57,142 bases of DNA from Rhodospirillales bacterium BBD 1991-14. Its GTDB lineage: Bacteria > Pseudomonadota > Alphaproteobacteria > Kiloniellales > Kiloniellaceae. The translations under genes were made by a program, and so were the position numbers. The DNA lies in contig LYSY01000014.1 of the NCBI GenBank assembly GCA_001657395.1, positions 1 through 57,142 on the forward strand, read 5' to 3'. Below, one piece after another: positions 48,901 to 54,200 of the stretch. The notes beneath the pieces were generated by a model. That model did no database searches and was not told the origin of the DNA. It saw nothing but the letters and a program-made list of their open reading frames with translations. Within the stretch, counting starts at the first letter, position 1. Each line of letters opens with the position of its first letter.

Positions 48901-50573
48901 CCCTGATCGTCACCGATGACAAACCAGCGGCCTTCGGAATTGACCGTAAGGCCCGGATCGTCGATCTCGACGGACCCTTCCTCGGCCACCCAGATCTCCA
49001 GGACCTCGGCGGTCTCGGGATCGATCATCAGGATCTGTTGATTGTGATCGTCGTAGCCGAAAAGGCAGGGGCCGTCCTTGCCCTGCCCGAACGTCAGGCC
49101 CTCGACGTCGACATCCTCCAGGGTCTCGCCTTGGTAGACGAAGTTTCCGATGAAGGTGACATCCCCGGTCTCAAGATCGATGCGCACCAGTTCATCGCCA
49201 CCGGCCGAATAGGCGACCTGCGTATCGGGCAGGGTGGTGTTCAGCGCGCCGTCGGTCGGCTTGTTGTTGGTGGTCCAGTCGTTCTGGCTGTCCGTGTCGT
49301 CCAGGTTCACCCGCGAGAAAATGTGATGGTTGCCGGTGAACTGGCCGTTGAAGGTCTCGAAATTCAGATCGAGCAGCGGCGAGCCGAAACCGTCGGGAGC
49401 GCCGGCGAAGCCGGGATCGGTCAGGCCGCCCAGATCATCCTGCGTCACGTTGGCTGCGAAGGTATCGGCGGACTCAGGCACACCCTCTTCGTTCTCGAAA
49501 ACCACGTTCACCGCAATGGGTTCGGTGGTGTCGTCGCCCAGGCCCCAGAACGCGGCATCGTCGATATCGACGCCGCCCACCACGTTACCTTCAGCGTCGA
49601 AGATGCGCACGAAGACGTCTTCCACGCCCTCGGTGCCCGTGTCGTCGGCGAGCTGGTAGAAAACGATGAAACCGCCGGCGGGGACCGTCAGTCCGTCGGG
49701 GATCGACAGAACGACCACCTCACCCGCGGGGTTGAGGATCTCGATCGTCAGGCCATCCGTCACAAAAGCGCTGTCATCGGTGTTGATGAGCTCGATGAAG
49801 TTGTACTCCTGGAGCTCTTCCTCGCTGTCCTCAGCGGCCACAGAGAAGGAGTCATCCGTGCCGCCATCGCCGGGATCGCTCGGCTCTTCGCTGCCCGGCA
49901 GATCCGGCACCTTCAGGCGTGCGGACACACCGATCTCGTTGATCAGGAACGGCACGTCGATTTCATCGAGATCTTCCAAAACCAGCTCAATCTCGTCGGG
50001 CTCCACGCCGATCAGGCCGAACTCGAGCAAGGTCGGGTCGATGACACCCTGCGCCGCCAGCAGATCGAGAATGTCACCCAGAAAATCGAGGTACTCGGTT
50101 GCACCCGTACCCACCGGGCCCTGGCCGGCCGCGGTCTCCAGCGTCGCGTCGTCCTGACCTGCGAGCGCAAGAGCCTGGTTGAGGAGAACGTCAGCACCCA
50201 CTTCCGTGCCGGCCACCGTGAAGGTCGGAGCATCACCCGTCTCAACGACCGTCACCAGACCGAGGAAGACAATCTGGCTGTCCGGCGTGCCGTCACCATC
50301 GTCATCGAAGGCAAGGATGAAGTTCTCACCCTGGACCGCCACCTGCGCCCCACCCGGCGGGAAGGTCAGGTTGTAGACTTGGCCGGGCGCGGCCTGGACC
50401 TCGACGGTCTGTCCCGGTGCCGGGCGCGCCACGTTCACCGGGGCGGCCGCCTGGCCGACCACGGCCGCGCTGCCTTCGCTGCCGGTAAAGATCGTTGTTT
50501 CGGGGGTATTCTCGGCGGACTCGGCCGTGGTGTCGTCCTGACCCTCATAGCCGCGGGTGAGATCGTCCGTCAT
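33936..50573 (-). CDS. Giant LapA-like RTX adhesin, 5545 aa
   Basis: Strong ribosome binding site GGAGG 6 nt before the ATG. Domains: retention module about 28-175 with TAAG at 147-150 (LapG site); lamin-tail-like domain about 198-390; a beta-propeller-like insert about 450-694 (repeated IDEANNRMFQVDPATGTEI-type blades); classical RTX repeats about 738-860; then about 4500 residues of ~40-residue repeats (on the order of 100 units). The repeat array is interrupted by beta-rich domains near 1400-1610 and 4800-4950. A final RTX block (GGLGNDTMTGGSGADTFVF) and a VCA0849-type T1SS target region (DTITDFDLGEGDVMDLSDLL ... GSGNLVVE) end the chain. Family role: cell-surface adhesion and biofilm, held in the outer membrane until LapG cleavage. 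CGPC at 5046-5049 is unusual. Confidence 0.95.
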   Translation of the reverse strand: MTDDLTRGYEGQDDTTAESAENTPETTIFTGSEGSAAVVGQAAAPVNVARPAPGQTVEVQAAPGQVYNLTFPPGGAQVAVQGENFILAFDDDGDGTPDSQIVFLGLVTVVETGDAPTFTVAGTEVGADVLLNQALALAGQDDATLETAAGQGPVGTGATEYLDFLGDILDLLAAQGVIDPTLLEFGLIGVEPDEIELVLEDLDEIDVPFLINEIGVSARLKVPDLPGSEEPSDPGDGGTDDSFSVAAEDSEEELQEYNFIELINTDDSAFVTDGLTIEILNPAGEVVVLSIPDGLTVPAGGFIVFYQLADDTGTEGVEDVFVRIFDAEGNVVGGVDIDDAAFWGLGDDTTEPIAVNVVFENEEGVPESADTFAANVTQDDLGGLTDPGFAGAPDGFGSPLLDLNFETFNGQFTGNHHIFSRVNLDDTDSQNDWTTNNKPTDGALNTTLPDTQVAYSAGGDELVRIDLETGDVTFIGNFVYQGETLEDVDVEGLTFGQGKDGPCLFGYDDHNQQILMIDPETAEVLEIWVAEEGSVEIDDPGLTVNSEGRWFVIGDDQGVYEVTFNDNGTFSLSLITDSTTEANSGLDFSSLVADPNDPDILYALGDDDTEDGSVRLVQITISTGDVVVLPGDIGGGSDSDNEYGLSFDAFGRLWAIDEANNRMFQVDPATGTEIPDTEIELSDDFDYESLAFQHVGVDENPWDPLNDDLNPGQDNPDPLAGQNFIQATDTEGEQLEGRGGPDFLLGAEGNDSLYGGSEEDYIEQAEKVLKQFDELLDNFYGGGSYGEGAEGAAGLTQKPLFNDHNDFLFGEAGDDEMYGGSGGDYMIGGQGNDSMDGGTGDDQIFGDGSDEIGGLPEDDENHAGDDVIAGDALNNLNAVIEGSEGDGGEGGPVITNFIGTGEYGAAVAILGGNDTIDGGAGDDMISGDALAEGSEGAFAFSYSDDSYKRPEDGFGNEDSGFANDKIYGGEGNDSIGGDATAISRSDGGEGASPFEGAEGVALNYAIYGESDAPVGDDEIYGGDGSDKIGGDALAIAQGAFIANNAFAFSENAAFDGYSDGGEGARPASAGNDTIYGDGANGLDGDGEGAEGSGGSNDMIGGDAAAIAEGGEGSNFAFAGALNEAAGTYEYGSSAQAGNDEIVGGYGSDLIGGDAMAYAGQGNYGNGSFASAYAGNFADGGEGVAAAGNDTITGDNLDGAEGGNDTIGGDAAAVGEGAEGFAANSAYGEYGYAGNDEIDSGDGNDYVAGDALAYAGEYGLSITENEAYGGAMAGNDEIDTGDGSDTFSGGSLTIETDDGPGESSAYTDNYAEDEGLAGNDDIDAGQGDNLGAGDAAEVANYAHAETNNYAEDEGSKAGDDSIDADGGDDSIAGDTMAYGQNEADADTFNEASDGGSAGNDVINSDVEPSFEGSGDGASQEEIESFFGLEAGALDAVADDGDDSNGVENPTDGSAIKTEVEVEAGDTLTVKYNFLDGEGGSGAVSFQDFGFIVINGEAIRLSNVGEANNPTSASAVFGNITISFDEESGYLTFEGTFTSGGTMEIGFGVMNEGDTAVDAGLLIDDLAITRDEGSTTVFEDDFSNLDNWETISGGLAETVGDIGQNEPIPSEYGQGLLISTGPYGETFGNDVIAGDSGSIADDEGGFAVAETENTVGDGGEGVSDYGTAGSDLIDSGGANDMVAGDSLAKADGAEGFTTNHAYGYGAVAGDDTIDAGDGNDTVAGGSLARGVESALAVTTNEAGDYGSAGNDEIDTGDGNDRFSGDSLAIELGDGGEGATAFAFNTATSNGTAGSDNIDAGSGDNLGAGDALDIANSADAFTENTATDYGSSAGDDTIVSGNGNDSIAGGSFAFGDSDAYGSTDNEASNGGSAGNDDITSDADGGEGAGNDLVAGDTAAVASDDGGFAEGYTYNTVGDGGEGGSDYGVAGSDVIDAGDGSNLVAGDSLAQADGAEAFTYNQAYGDGAVAGDDDITTGDDNDTVSGGSLAKSVSDNALAYTDNTAGDGGSAGNDDIDVGEGNNRAAGDALAISASGNANAVADNTADGAGSGAGNDAIDAGDDSDTISGGTRAFSTDGSATATTNNNALNGGVAGNDDITADASASGDDVVAGDAQAESVNGHAQSNANNTATVGGGEAGNDDISTGGFETDGDLVAGDSMAKGNTATAYGDNKAYGSGSAGDDDITSGEGNDTISGGALATAAGAAIADQHNIAEFGGSAGNDSIEADAGTNGDYGDEVAGDAMARSVNDSALAISNNDAGLEGQGGRAGNDTIDGAEGANAMAGDAMAVSEYGTADADADNTAYNGGEAGDDSIVGGNDSEIIGGDSQARAAGRAEATADNLATGNSADAGNDEIYAFGGADIIAGDAHALSFGGDAIATGTNTAGDGGEGSFDNYNEAGNDYIETTDGGEGAGDIISGGAQAGGAVSATATQTNLADGGEGGGVFNRAGNDTIYAAGGDNTVAGDAQAIGLAAGAVSDATSTNTADGGEGNAAGNDWVEAWEGADRIAGDAQAISDGNATADADNFAYPGFSGNGFGNRAGNDTINADGGENTLAGEAQAISTSADADADGFNQAIGDNFAGNDSITSGDDNDTVSGGSQAIAAVNALANQFNQAINDGAMAGNDVINAGGGNNQVAGDVQAISGDYGFANGFNQAINDAAEAGNDSITTGGGNDVVSGGAQADGDNRAIANQLNQGINESATAGDDMINAGGGNNKVAGDAQALSGDYGSAFGSNTAINDAARAGNDSITTGTGNDEISGGAQAIGGNRAEASQSNSAINDSTTAGNDTITSAGGHNLVAGDAMAIATAAAGTATAESNNSANAAGASAGSDVITTGDGNDTIAGDALAKADNVSATANNNATNSGTVGNNLVNAGGGANEGGGNAWTVETMGGSTATANNTAAGAGSKAGDDTITAGNGGNLFAGDAGESSGGVADAVVKNDADDGGVAGNDKITTGSGSDTLSGGALASGVTGANATTTNDALGGGSVAGGDEIRSGGGADKVAGDALAAAPTGAVATANNMAQAGGTAGGDNLITQSGADEVGGDAAAFGDGATATVNNTAIIGGGQSKAGNDRIRSGNSNDVVSGGALAAGVAAVAGIVNDALARFGNAFSGKAQAGNDDINSGTGADVVAGDALATGANSTASVENKAKVESDGEAQAGNDKIVTDADALGDVVAGDAATTDVAGGDATVTNTAEVADGNTGTATAGNDSITAGDGNDTISGGALAAGAAATAQADNTATVGSTGTAGAGNDDIDIGDGADTVAGDALATGAGGNAVANNKAFSTGGNSDAGEDDIDATAGTTGDLIAGDAGSLGGNATVLNYGDAVGSGADADAGNDTINSSDGHDTISGGAMTTAAGATAATTNTGLASDYGSVDVGNDTIAAAEGDNLLAGDALVSNVGGGNATVINTGTGADADDIDVGKDTIEAGDGKDTIAGDALTAGNGATASTTNTANTTATKAGVNNNADIGDDSIYAGGGDNLVAGDSAALGSGATATVINTASDLDDFGNSSGTDAGKDSIEAGDGNDTVAGDALASGGGGSTASVTNDATAAGGFDDFEADADAGNDRMTVGGGDNVVAGDAGSTNVAGGNATVLNKSNATDYGEAEAGSDRIEAGDGNDTISGGALAAGVALAMAGAVTASTTNTATAADAGSIAESGADTIEAGDGANTVAGEALATGDYGIADADNTASATGGATATAGSDDISAEDGDDDVSGDALATGDYGVATATNISSASSTAEAGSDDIDVGNGANEVAGDAAALGAGGTATATNQADTGLGFASSGDDAIETGGGSDVIAGETLADGDAKADNDATAANAGGTASAGNDWIDADAGGGEAVDLVSGEALSRNGNATAENTAAATQGGDGLAAALAGNDRIDLGGGDDVAAGEALSEGADAEAKADNDATVVSDGGEGAGVALAGNDIMLGDEGSNTMAGEALATGENGSAVAHSDATVGTDGGEGGVEGAVGAALAGNDLMYNREDGDDTLSGDALATGVGGTAEAKNTATVNGTGDGDINFLDLGDGGEGFGGFIEGLVDELNPAVALAGNDVIYGGGYEADGDGGDLVAGDALSSNGAGGNADVDNRATINMIDGGVGIALAGNDIIVTGDASDTISGGSLAAGADADATTNNTAEVIGSDGGEGSFGSLAAAGNDVIISGNAGADGGEGAQAFADGGEGHGDGGEGAAGDLIAGDAMALGEDGTAETTNTAVIDPTAPAYATVAVAGSDLIFAGDGNDTISGGTLTTGDGETATNNNHASVMGGAEYGINVAVAGGDVIDYEGDGGEGFFDGNNLVAGDALATGDAETVEGGDDVAAKATANNTAEVSITGGFAAASAGDDGIGAPAGGLFGVGGYGEYGNILGYVLDEIAGIEGGEGNDTISGDALASGVAGVAEANNKATADVAVEGGEGSAMATAGNDVIVSESTGLVLIADGGEGGGDGGEGGPVFVNGNLIAGDAMTSDEAGGDATVNNTAEASGTASGVPSDGGEGIDFGFAFSGAGAGNDFIVTGSGDDTISGGALAAGEGATAENNNVAKATATPGEFGFVDVEATAGNDTILADDAQFFWGDDVIAGDALATNRNGVATANNTAMAMALGLGFGASAYGEAGNDYIDGAEGNDLIAGDAMTSAVDGGDATANNEATADGGEGNSAYGEAGNDDIYASDGDDSVAGDALAAGDGSTALANNTATASEGGFAEAGSDYIDTDSDGADLASGGTLATGEDALAHTVNIATATGDGKAGAGNDTIDAGDGSDTLSGDALASGDYGEALAENTAEATDTAAARAGNDLIVDDGDAPEPVVIEEVFHSFTGGFMLVPVDENLDDPGEFVTVPGNGGNNLVWAGRGADGDGFMRIYNPLGEEVTWYVGSTSGAQDGVYYPVTIPAGGAVVLNIGQFENGNVIDVLSGPPGDPDTEVVKGTATIGDKSIDITEVDPVDDVIAGDALATGVGEDVDDGANTFNTATASKSGKAVAGDDTIAGGDGNDLISGGTMTTNVAGEDAINENLATVTSDSNPDAVARAGNDLIFGGNQFAICGPCIVLPVEAPSNDTIAGDALTAAENDFAIARNDAVVEAPLNPELGPTATAKAGDDTIYAGDGQHVVSGDAMSIADVTVDVPVAFVAQALNTARGDGASAGNDRITVGDGNPNGDPFVIDIPQPVVPPVVITTDGGEGGHGGDGGEGGDGGEGGLGESLEFFGSLISGDALTTGDNADALAVNDAEELSDDFGTQRAGNDTITAGDYGHVIAGDALATGKDANAVVNNNAAAAAAVAIVGSDLIISGDGNDLISGDALATGGGDATAQRDVDTALFADSKASDDTIMAGGGDDIIAGDALSIGGLAAVKFGGDDLIYGGEGDDTISGDVLALGEGSDEEIDLIGGDDTIFGGDGNDVIFGDSSKATGNGGDDVINGGLGNDTMTGGSGADTFVFDGAAADVDGDVDTITDFDLGEGDVMDLSDLLTGLPAGPDGADLDDYLSFNFAGGDTTITIDIDGSGAGTESTQIVLEGIDLTAGNSLSNEDIINNLLGSGNLVVE
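35427..35438 (-). other. CGPC motif inside the giant adhesin
   Basis: Residues 5046-5049, context AICGPCIVLPVE, within the repeat array. CGPC is the thioredoxin active-site dipeptide arrangement, but the surroundings are not a thioredoxin fold. RTX proteins normally avoid cysteine. Confidence 0.8.
45740..46370 (-). other. Beta-sandwich-like domain inserted in the repeat array
   Basis: Residues about 1400-1610 of the giant adhesin break the repeat pattern: VEAGDTLTVKYNFLDGEG, FGFIVINGEAIRLSNVGEA, GLLIDDLAITRD and FEDDFSNLDNWE. Strand-rich with exposed aromatics, reminiscent of lectin or carbohydrate-binding jelly-roll domains; a candidate ligand-binding domain. Family not assigned. Confidence 0.6.
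48490..49225 (-). other. Beta-propeller-like cassette in the giant adhesin, absent from its paralog
   Basis: Residues about 450-694 contain repeating VRIDLETGDVTFIGNF, ILMIDPETAEVLEIW and MFQVDPATGTEIPD blades. In the 1501-aa paralog the flanks TDGALNT and DPLRDDLNPGQ are nearly adjacent, so the cassette was gained or lost at this point. Confidence 0.7.
50124..50135 (-). other. Candidate LapG cleavage site TAAG in the giant adhesin
   Basis: TAAG at residues 147-150 (LETAAGQGP), at the end of the N-terminal retention module. This matches the classical site cut by LapG between the two alanines in Pseudomonas LapA. Confidence 0.75.
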
Positions 50574-51243
50574 TTTCTTCCTCCGTTATGACCAGGCAGG
50601 GAGTTCGCACGCGCAAAAAAAGCGCAGCCGGACTCCCGGGTGCTGATTAATCCAGTTGCTCGCAGTTTCTTTGAACGCTGTGGCAATAACAAGAAAACTT
50701 CTGTTAAAAACGACAGCGGTATGTATGAGGTTATTGAAACAAACCAGCTGATGCCCCACAAAGGGTTAAGGAAATGCCCCAAAAGGGTTAAATATGACCC
50801 GTTCGGGGTGGGTTGTGCCCCAAAAAGGCCCCAGCCGGAATCAGCCTTTCGAGGTTAACGAATATGGTTAATTTTTGTCCTTATAATTGATTTGCTGACC
50901 CGATATTCTACCTTATAGTGTGCTCCTCAGCCTCGCCAGAAGGCCGGCAAGACGAGACCCGGCTCTACCACCCTAGGATGATAAGCCTGGGTGCACGCGC
51001 GAGATGAGGGAGCCCTTGAGCCATCCAGGCAGGGCGTCAAAGCCAGGCAGGGCGCCAAAGGAAGACGGCGGCCGTCCCGTCCTGGAACAAACGCCGCCGC
51101 CTCTCCCATCGGGCCCTGGTAAGCGCCCTAAGGCTCCTCAGGGCCACTCCACCCAGCCTTCAGGCGACCAGGTTCTTGCCGCTTGGCCAGCGCTCGTTTC
51201 CCGACCACCGCAACCCTTGACCGGATCAGCATACAGGGCCGGA
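50574..51243 (-). promoter_or_regulatory. Regulatory region upstream of the giant adhesin gene, with repeated boxes
   Basis: 670 bp without a protein-like frame. Two imperfect copies of ATGCCCCAnAAAGGGTTAA lie at 50751-50770 and 50774-50792, and a third partial one (TGTGCCCCAAAAAGG) at 50814-50827. On the coding strand the first two read TTAACCCTTT. A/T-rich DNA at 50860-50925 may hold the promoter, which would give a leader of about 300 nt. Near 51027-51057 GGCAGGGCG(T/C)CAAAG is repeated, and CCGGATCAG is repeated just after the upstream adhesin stop. No clear terminator of that upstream gene is seen. Confidence 0.6.
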
Positions 51244-54200
51244 TCAGGACTCCGGCACATCGATGTTGCCGTTGGCGATCAACTGATCGACCGTGATACC
51301 GGCATCGACCAAGTCGACCCCCTGGAGCAACACGAGATCGACACTGCCGCTGCTCCCGCCGGCGCCGTCCAGGTCGACGTTCACCGTGGTGTCCGCCCCC
51401 TCGTCGACCAGTGTCAGCCAGTCATTGATGTTATCGGTCGTGGCGTCGAAACCGAGGCCGCTCAGCAGATCGGTGAGATCAAGCACATCGTTGGTCCCGC
51501 CGCTGATCAACGTCGTCTCAAAGTCGGTGATCGTTTCGACGTTGCTCTCGGGTTCGACAAGGACATGCGCGGCATTGATGTTCTCGCCGCTGGAGAACAG
51601 GTCTTCGTCGAGGAAAAGCGATGCCGTGCCTGTGATCGGATCGTACTCGACCAGGTCGCCATTTTCGAAACTCAGACCGCCAAGGCTCGCATTGTTCGTT
51701 GTTGACAGGACAATGTGCCCGTTGTCGAGGACATGCACGGCGTCGATATCCTCGTTGCCGGTGAACAGGTCTTCGTTGAAGAACAGCGTGGCGGTATCGG
51801 TGAGCGGGTTGTATTCGACCAGGTCGCCGTCCCTGAAGCTCAATCCGCCGAGCGTTTCGCTGTCCGTGGTCGACAGGATGTAGTTGCCATTGCCGAGGAG
51901 ATGAAGCGCGTCGATGTCGGCGTTGTTCGAGAACAGGTCCTCGTCGAGGAAGATGGTCGCCGTGTCCGCGACGGGATCGTAGAGCACAAGGTCACCGTCG
52001 CTGAAGGTCGGGTTGGACCCTGGAACGTCGTACTCGGCCGAACTGGAGGTCGAAAGAACGACGCGTCCGTCGGCGAGAACATGAACCGCATCGATGTTGT
52101 TGTCCTCTTCATCGAACACGGACGCGTCGTTGAGGAAGATCGATCCGGAGTCCGTGCTGAGGTCGTACTCGACAAGGTCATCGTTCTCGAAGAACTGTCC
52201 GCCGATGTTTGCGTTGCTCGTCGTCGACAACACGACAACGCCCGAAAGCTGCGTCGCCAGGTCGTCGACACTCCAGTGGAAGGTGTCGCTGCCCGCACCA
52301 CCGGTCATGGTGTCGAAGCCCGCACCGCCAACCAGGAAGTCGTTGCCGCCACCGCCATCCAGCGAGTCGTTCTCGCCGCCGGCGATCAGGATCTCGTCAG
52401 CGCCCGTGCCGGTGATCGTGCTGCCGGCGTTGGCGTCGACGGTCACCTCGGCGAGGCCGCTGAGCTGCTGGCCGTCGCTGGCTTCGTAGTCGAAGGAGCC
52501 AGAGAAATCGCCGGATGCGTTGCGCGCGAAGACCGCGCTGTCGGGCGCATCACCAATGGCGGTCGTGCTGCCGGTCGACAGCACCACGCTGCTGCCCGCC
52601 GGCAGCGGATCCTGCACCGAGAAGACCGAGACCGGGTCACCGTTCGCGTCGCTGTCGTTGGCCAGCAGAGCCGCGGCGGGAATGATGATGTCCGATCCAT
52701 CGACGATGTTGGTCAGCACCGTATCGCCCGACGCCACCGGCGCAGCGTTGTCATTGACCGAAACCGTCAGCGTCGCCGTGGCGGTGTCACCGTCGCCGTC
52801 CTGCAGGGTGTAAAGGAAGCTCTCGGAGTCGTCCGAGGCCACTTCCGGCGCCGTATAGGTGTAGTCGCCGGTGTTGAAGTCGAACTCGAAGCGGCCGCCC
52901 AGGGCAGTCATGATCACGATCATCCCGCCGCTGTTGGACAGCACCAGGCCGCCGACCGCCGTATTCGGGTTGTAGACGTTGCCATCGTGGATGAACTGGG
53001 TGACCGGCGGCGTCCCGAAGCCGTCGCTGCCCGCGTCATCCTCGCCGGCATCGTCGGTGTCGGGCACGGAATCGGCGCCCTCCAGAACGTTTCCGGATAC
53101 CGCATTGGGCTCCGGCACCGTCGCCAGAAGCGCATCGGCCAAATCGGCAAAATCGTTGACGATGACCGGATCGCGCGGGAAGGCCACGTCTTCGAGATCG
53201 TCGTCGGCACCGCTGATGCCGGTGCCGACACCGACGGCGATGGCCTCCGCGCCCTCTGATGCCAGGAAGCTCTCCCAGGCGGCGACCTCGCCGGAAGTCA
53301 GGCTGTCGCTGTCGCCGTCAGGCGGGGTGGTCGGGGCGCCATCGGACAAGAAGTAAACCGTGTTGATGGCGTCCGGGGCCGCCGGGCCCGGCGAATAGTT
53401 GGCCTGCGCGGTGGACAGGGCGTCCGCGTAGTTGGTGAAACCATCCCCGCCCGCGGCCACGATAGCGTCGACAGCCGCCTTTGCCGCGGCAGCGTCGGTG
53501 AAGGTCCCCGGAACCGCCGCGGCATTCGTCGCGAAGGTTACCAGTTGGATCGACACATCGTTGCTGATCAGGAAATAGGCGTCGATGAGCTGCTTCAGGG
53601 ACTCGCCCGCTGCCTGCAGGCGGGACTGTCCGCTGATTCCCGAGGACTCGTCCATGCTGCCCGAGGTATCCAGGATGAACATCAGGTCGAAGCTGACCGG
53701 ATTGTTCTCGGTGACCTCCGCCGCATCGTCTTGCGCCGTCGGACCGTCGTCCTCGAACTTGATAAGCGCGCCGAGCTCGACGGAGGCGCTATCGCTGTCG
53801 CCATCGCCGTCTGTCGCCGTCACGGTTGCCTGGACCAGGCCGCCTGCCAACACTTCAGGCGATGCAGCCTCGTCCGGATCGCCCGGATTGTCATGCTCCA
53901 CCGCACGGCTCTGCGTCACGGTGACGTCGCCGCTCGACGGATCGATGCTGATCCGGAAAACCTCGTCGAGGCCGTTCTCCGTGCGGCCCACGATCTCCCC
54001 GCCTTCCAGGCTCAGAGCGACGGCCTCGCCGCTCAACGTGTCGACCAGGCCGCTGTCGCCGGGATTGAGGTCCAGGCTGTAGACAAGGCTGCCGGAATCG
54101 GCCGCGCCGTCGGCTCCGAAGTCGGAGGTCTCGCTGAACAGCGTGCTGCCGAGAGCCGTCTTGCTGGCCAGCAGCCCGCCGACATCGCCATCGTCGGCAT

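Noticed and set aside
47988-50591. 867-codon plus-strand frame antisense to the adhesin N-terminus
   Set aside because: Shadow of the retention module and lamin-tail-like domain, which are recognisable on the minus strand.
50855-50871. Possible CtrA site with two TTAA half-boxes upstream of the giant adhesin
   Set aside because: The half-boxes are 9 bp apart, not the 7 bp of the CtrA consensus.
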